Shown here piece by piece: positions 6,135 through 6,349 of a stretch of 6,349 nt of DNA (positions within the stretch are counted from its first letter, which is position 1; each line of letters opens with the position of its first letter). The stretch spans positions 1 through 6,349 of the forward strand of contig JACDAK010000149.1 in NCBI GenBank assembly GCA_013695495.1. Reading direction: 5' to 3'. Both the position numbers and the translations under genes were made by a program. The notes under the pieces are model-generated. The model was not told the origin of the DNA, did not search any database, and saw only the letters and a list, made by a program, of their open reading frames with translations. Origin of the DNA: Blastocatellia bacterium. Its GTDB lineage: Bacteria; Acidobacteriota; Blastocatellia; Pyrinomonadales; Pyrinomonadaceae.

Positions 6135-6168
6135 AAACGTGGTAAAGTTTTCGTATTGAGGTGTGAAT

Positions 6169-6349
6169 ATGACACATTCGCTTACTTTAGAAATACCGGA
6201 AAAGACTTACCAGACCTTAGCCGAAATGGCATCCAAAAAGGGTAAGCAAATCGAAGAGATCGCCATCGAGAAATTGGCGATCCCTTCGCCAGAGGATATT
6301 CCTGATCCGCTTGATAAGTATATCGGAGCTTTCAGTAGCGGTATCGGTG
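6169..6349 (+). CDS. Small antitoxin-like/DNA-binding-like protein, N-terminal part (runs off right edge)
   Basis: Sixty codons are visible from ATG 6169 to the edge. GAGG at 6158-6161 lies 7 nt before the ATG, the best-placed ribosome site in the window. The protein begins with a short strand (SLTLEIPEKTYQTL), then a charged helix (AEMASKKGKQIEEIAIEKLA), then a Pro/Asp-rich turn and DPLDKYIGAFSSGIG. A strand followed by helix and an acidic partner-binding segment is the layout of ribbon-helix-helix or VapB-like antitoxins, and I recall the DPL..(Y/F)IGAF pattern from such small proteins found next to PIN-domain toxins. This is pattern memory, not a search result. Base composition is lower in GC (about 46% over 6181-6349) than the hydA fragment (about 53% over 5881-6120). 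A toxin gene would be expected just past the edge. Confidence 0.6.
   Translation, partial: MTHSLTLEIPEKTYQTLAEMASKKGKQIEEIAIEKLAIPSPEDIPDPLDKYIGAFSSGIG

Noticed and set aside
6107..6145. Simple frameshift in hydA near 6107
   Set aside because: The other two frames read HGEFWEKQ... and MANSGKNSLKTW-stop; neither gives the Gly/Thr-rich segment expected next, so one indel does not restore the gene.
1..6349. tRNA/rRNA genes, CRISPR arrays, insertion-sequence ends
   Set aside because: No repeat-spacer pattern, cloverleaf-like sequence, rRNA segment or transposase frame was found; the only long repeats are the short ones listed.

Overview
The window is a moderately GC-rich bacterial chromosomal segment carrying mostly metabolic genes. 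Gene content, the style of the alanine/threonine-rich lipoprotein and the scarcity of good Shine-Dalgarno sequences would suit a soil Acidobacteriota (Blastocatellia/Pyrinomonadaceae-like) genome. That placement is inference; the window has no rRNA or other marker gene to prove it.

Layout. (1) 1-858, minus strand: the N-terminal 286 codons of an AMP-forming acyl-CoA synthetase that runs off the left edge. (2) 859-980: a short divergent intergenic region. (3) 981-1499: a small lipoprotein with a disordered linker and an NTF2-like/DUF4878-like domain. (4) 1500-1655: an intergenic region unusually rich in symmetric DNA: a direct repeat pair, a hairpin, a 12-bp palindrome, a spaced inverted repeat over a candidate -35 box, and a 16-bp near-palindrome just before the next start. 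(5) 1656-3134 and 3141-4451: a hydrolytic aldehyde (semialdehyde) dehydrogenase and a class III PLP aminotransferase, 6 bp apart and surely cotranscribed. (6) 4491-5765: an AI-2E family membrane protein with its own possible leaderless promoter. (7) 5868-6134: the first ~80 residues of a dihydropyrimidinase, broken off right after a conserved segment. (8) 6169-6349: the start of a small, more AT-rich gene that looks like an antitoxin or DNA-binding partner of a toxin.

How the genes fit. Dihydropyrimidinase, an AGXT2-like omega-aminotransferase and a semialdehyde dehydrogenase are the gene set expected for reductive pyrimidine or beta-amino acid degradation: ring opening, then beta-alanine or 3-aminoisobutyrate to semialdehyde to acid. 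The dehydrogenase keeps the general-base Glu, so it should release a free acid and not an acyl-CoA. The divergent acyl-CoA synthetase could in principle activate such an acid, but nothing in the sequence ties it to the pathway.

The most notable point is the right end. The dihydropyrimidinase reading frame stops matching its family at about 6107. What follows is AT-richer DNA with what may be the orphan 3' end of another gene and then the antitoxin-like gene. This is either a real rearrangement or insertion of a mobile toxin-antitoxin segment, or an assembly chimera. I see no clearly new system in the window.
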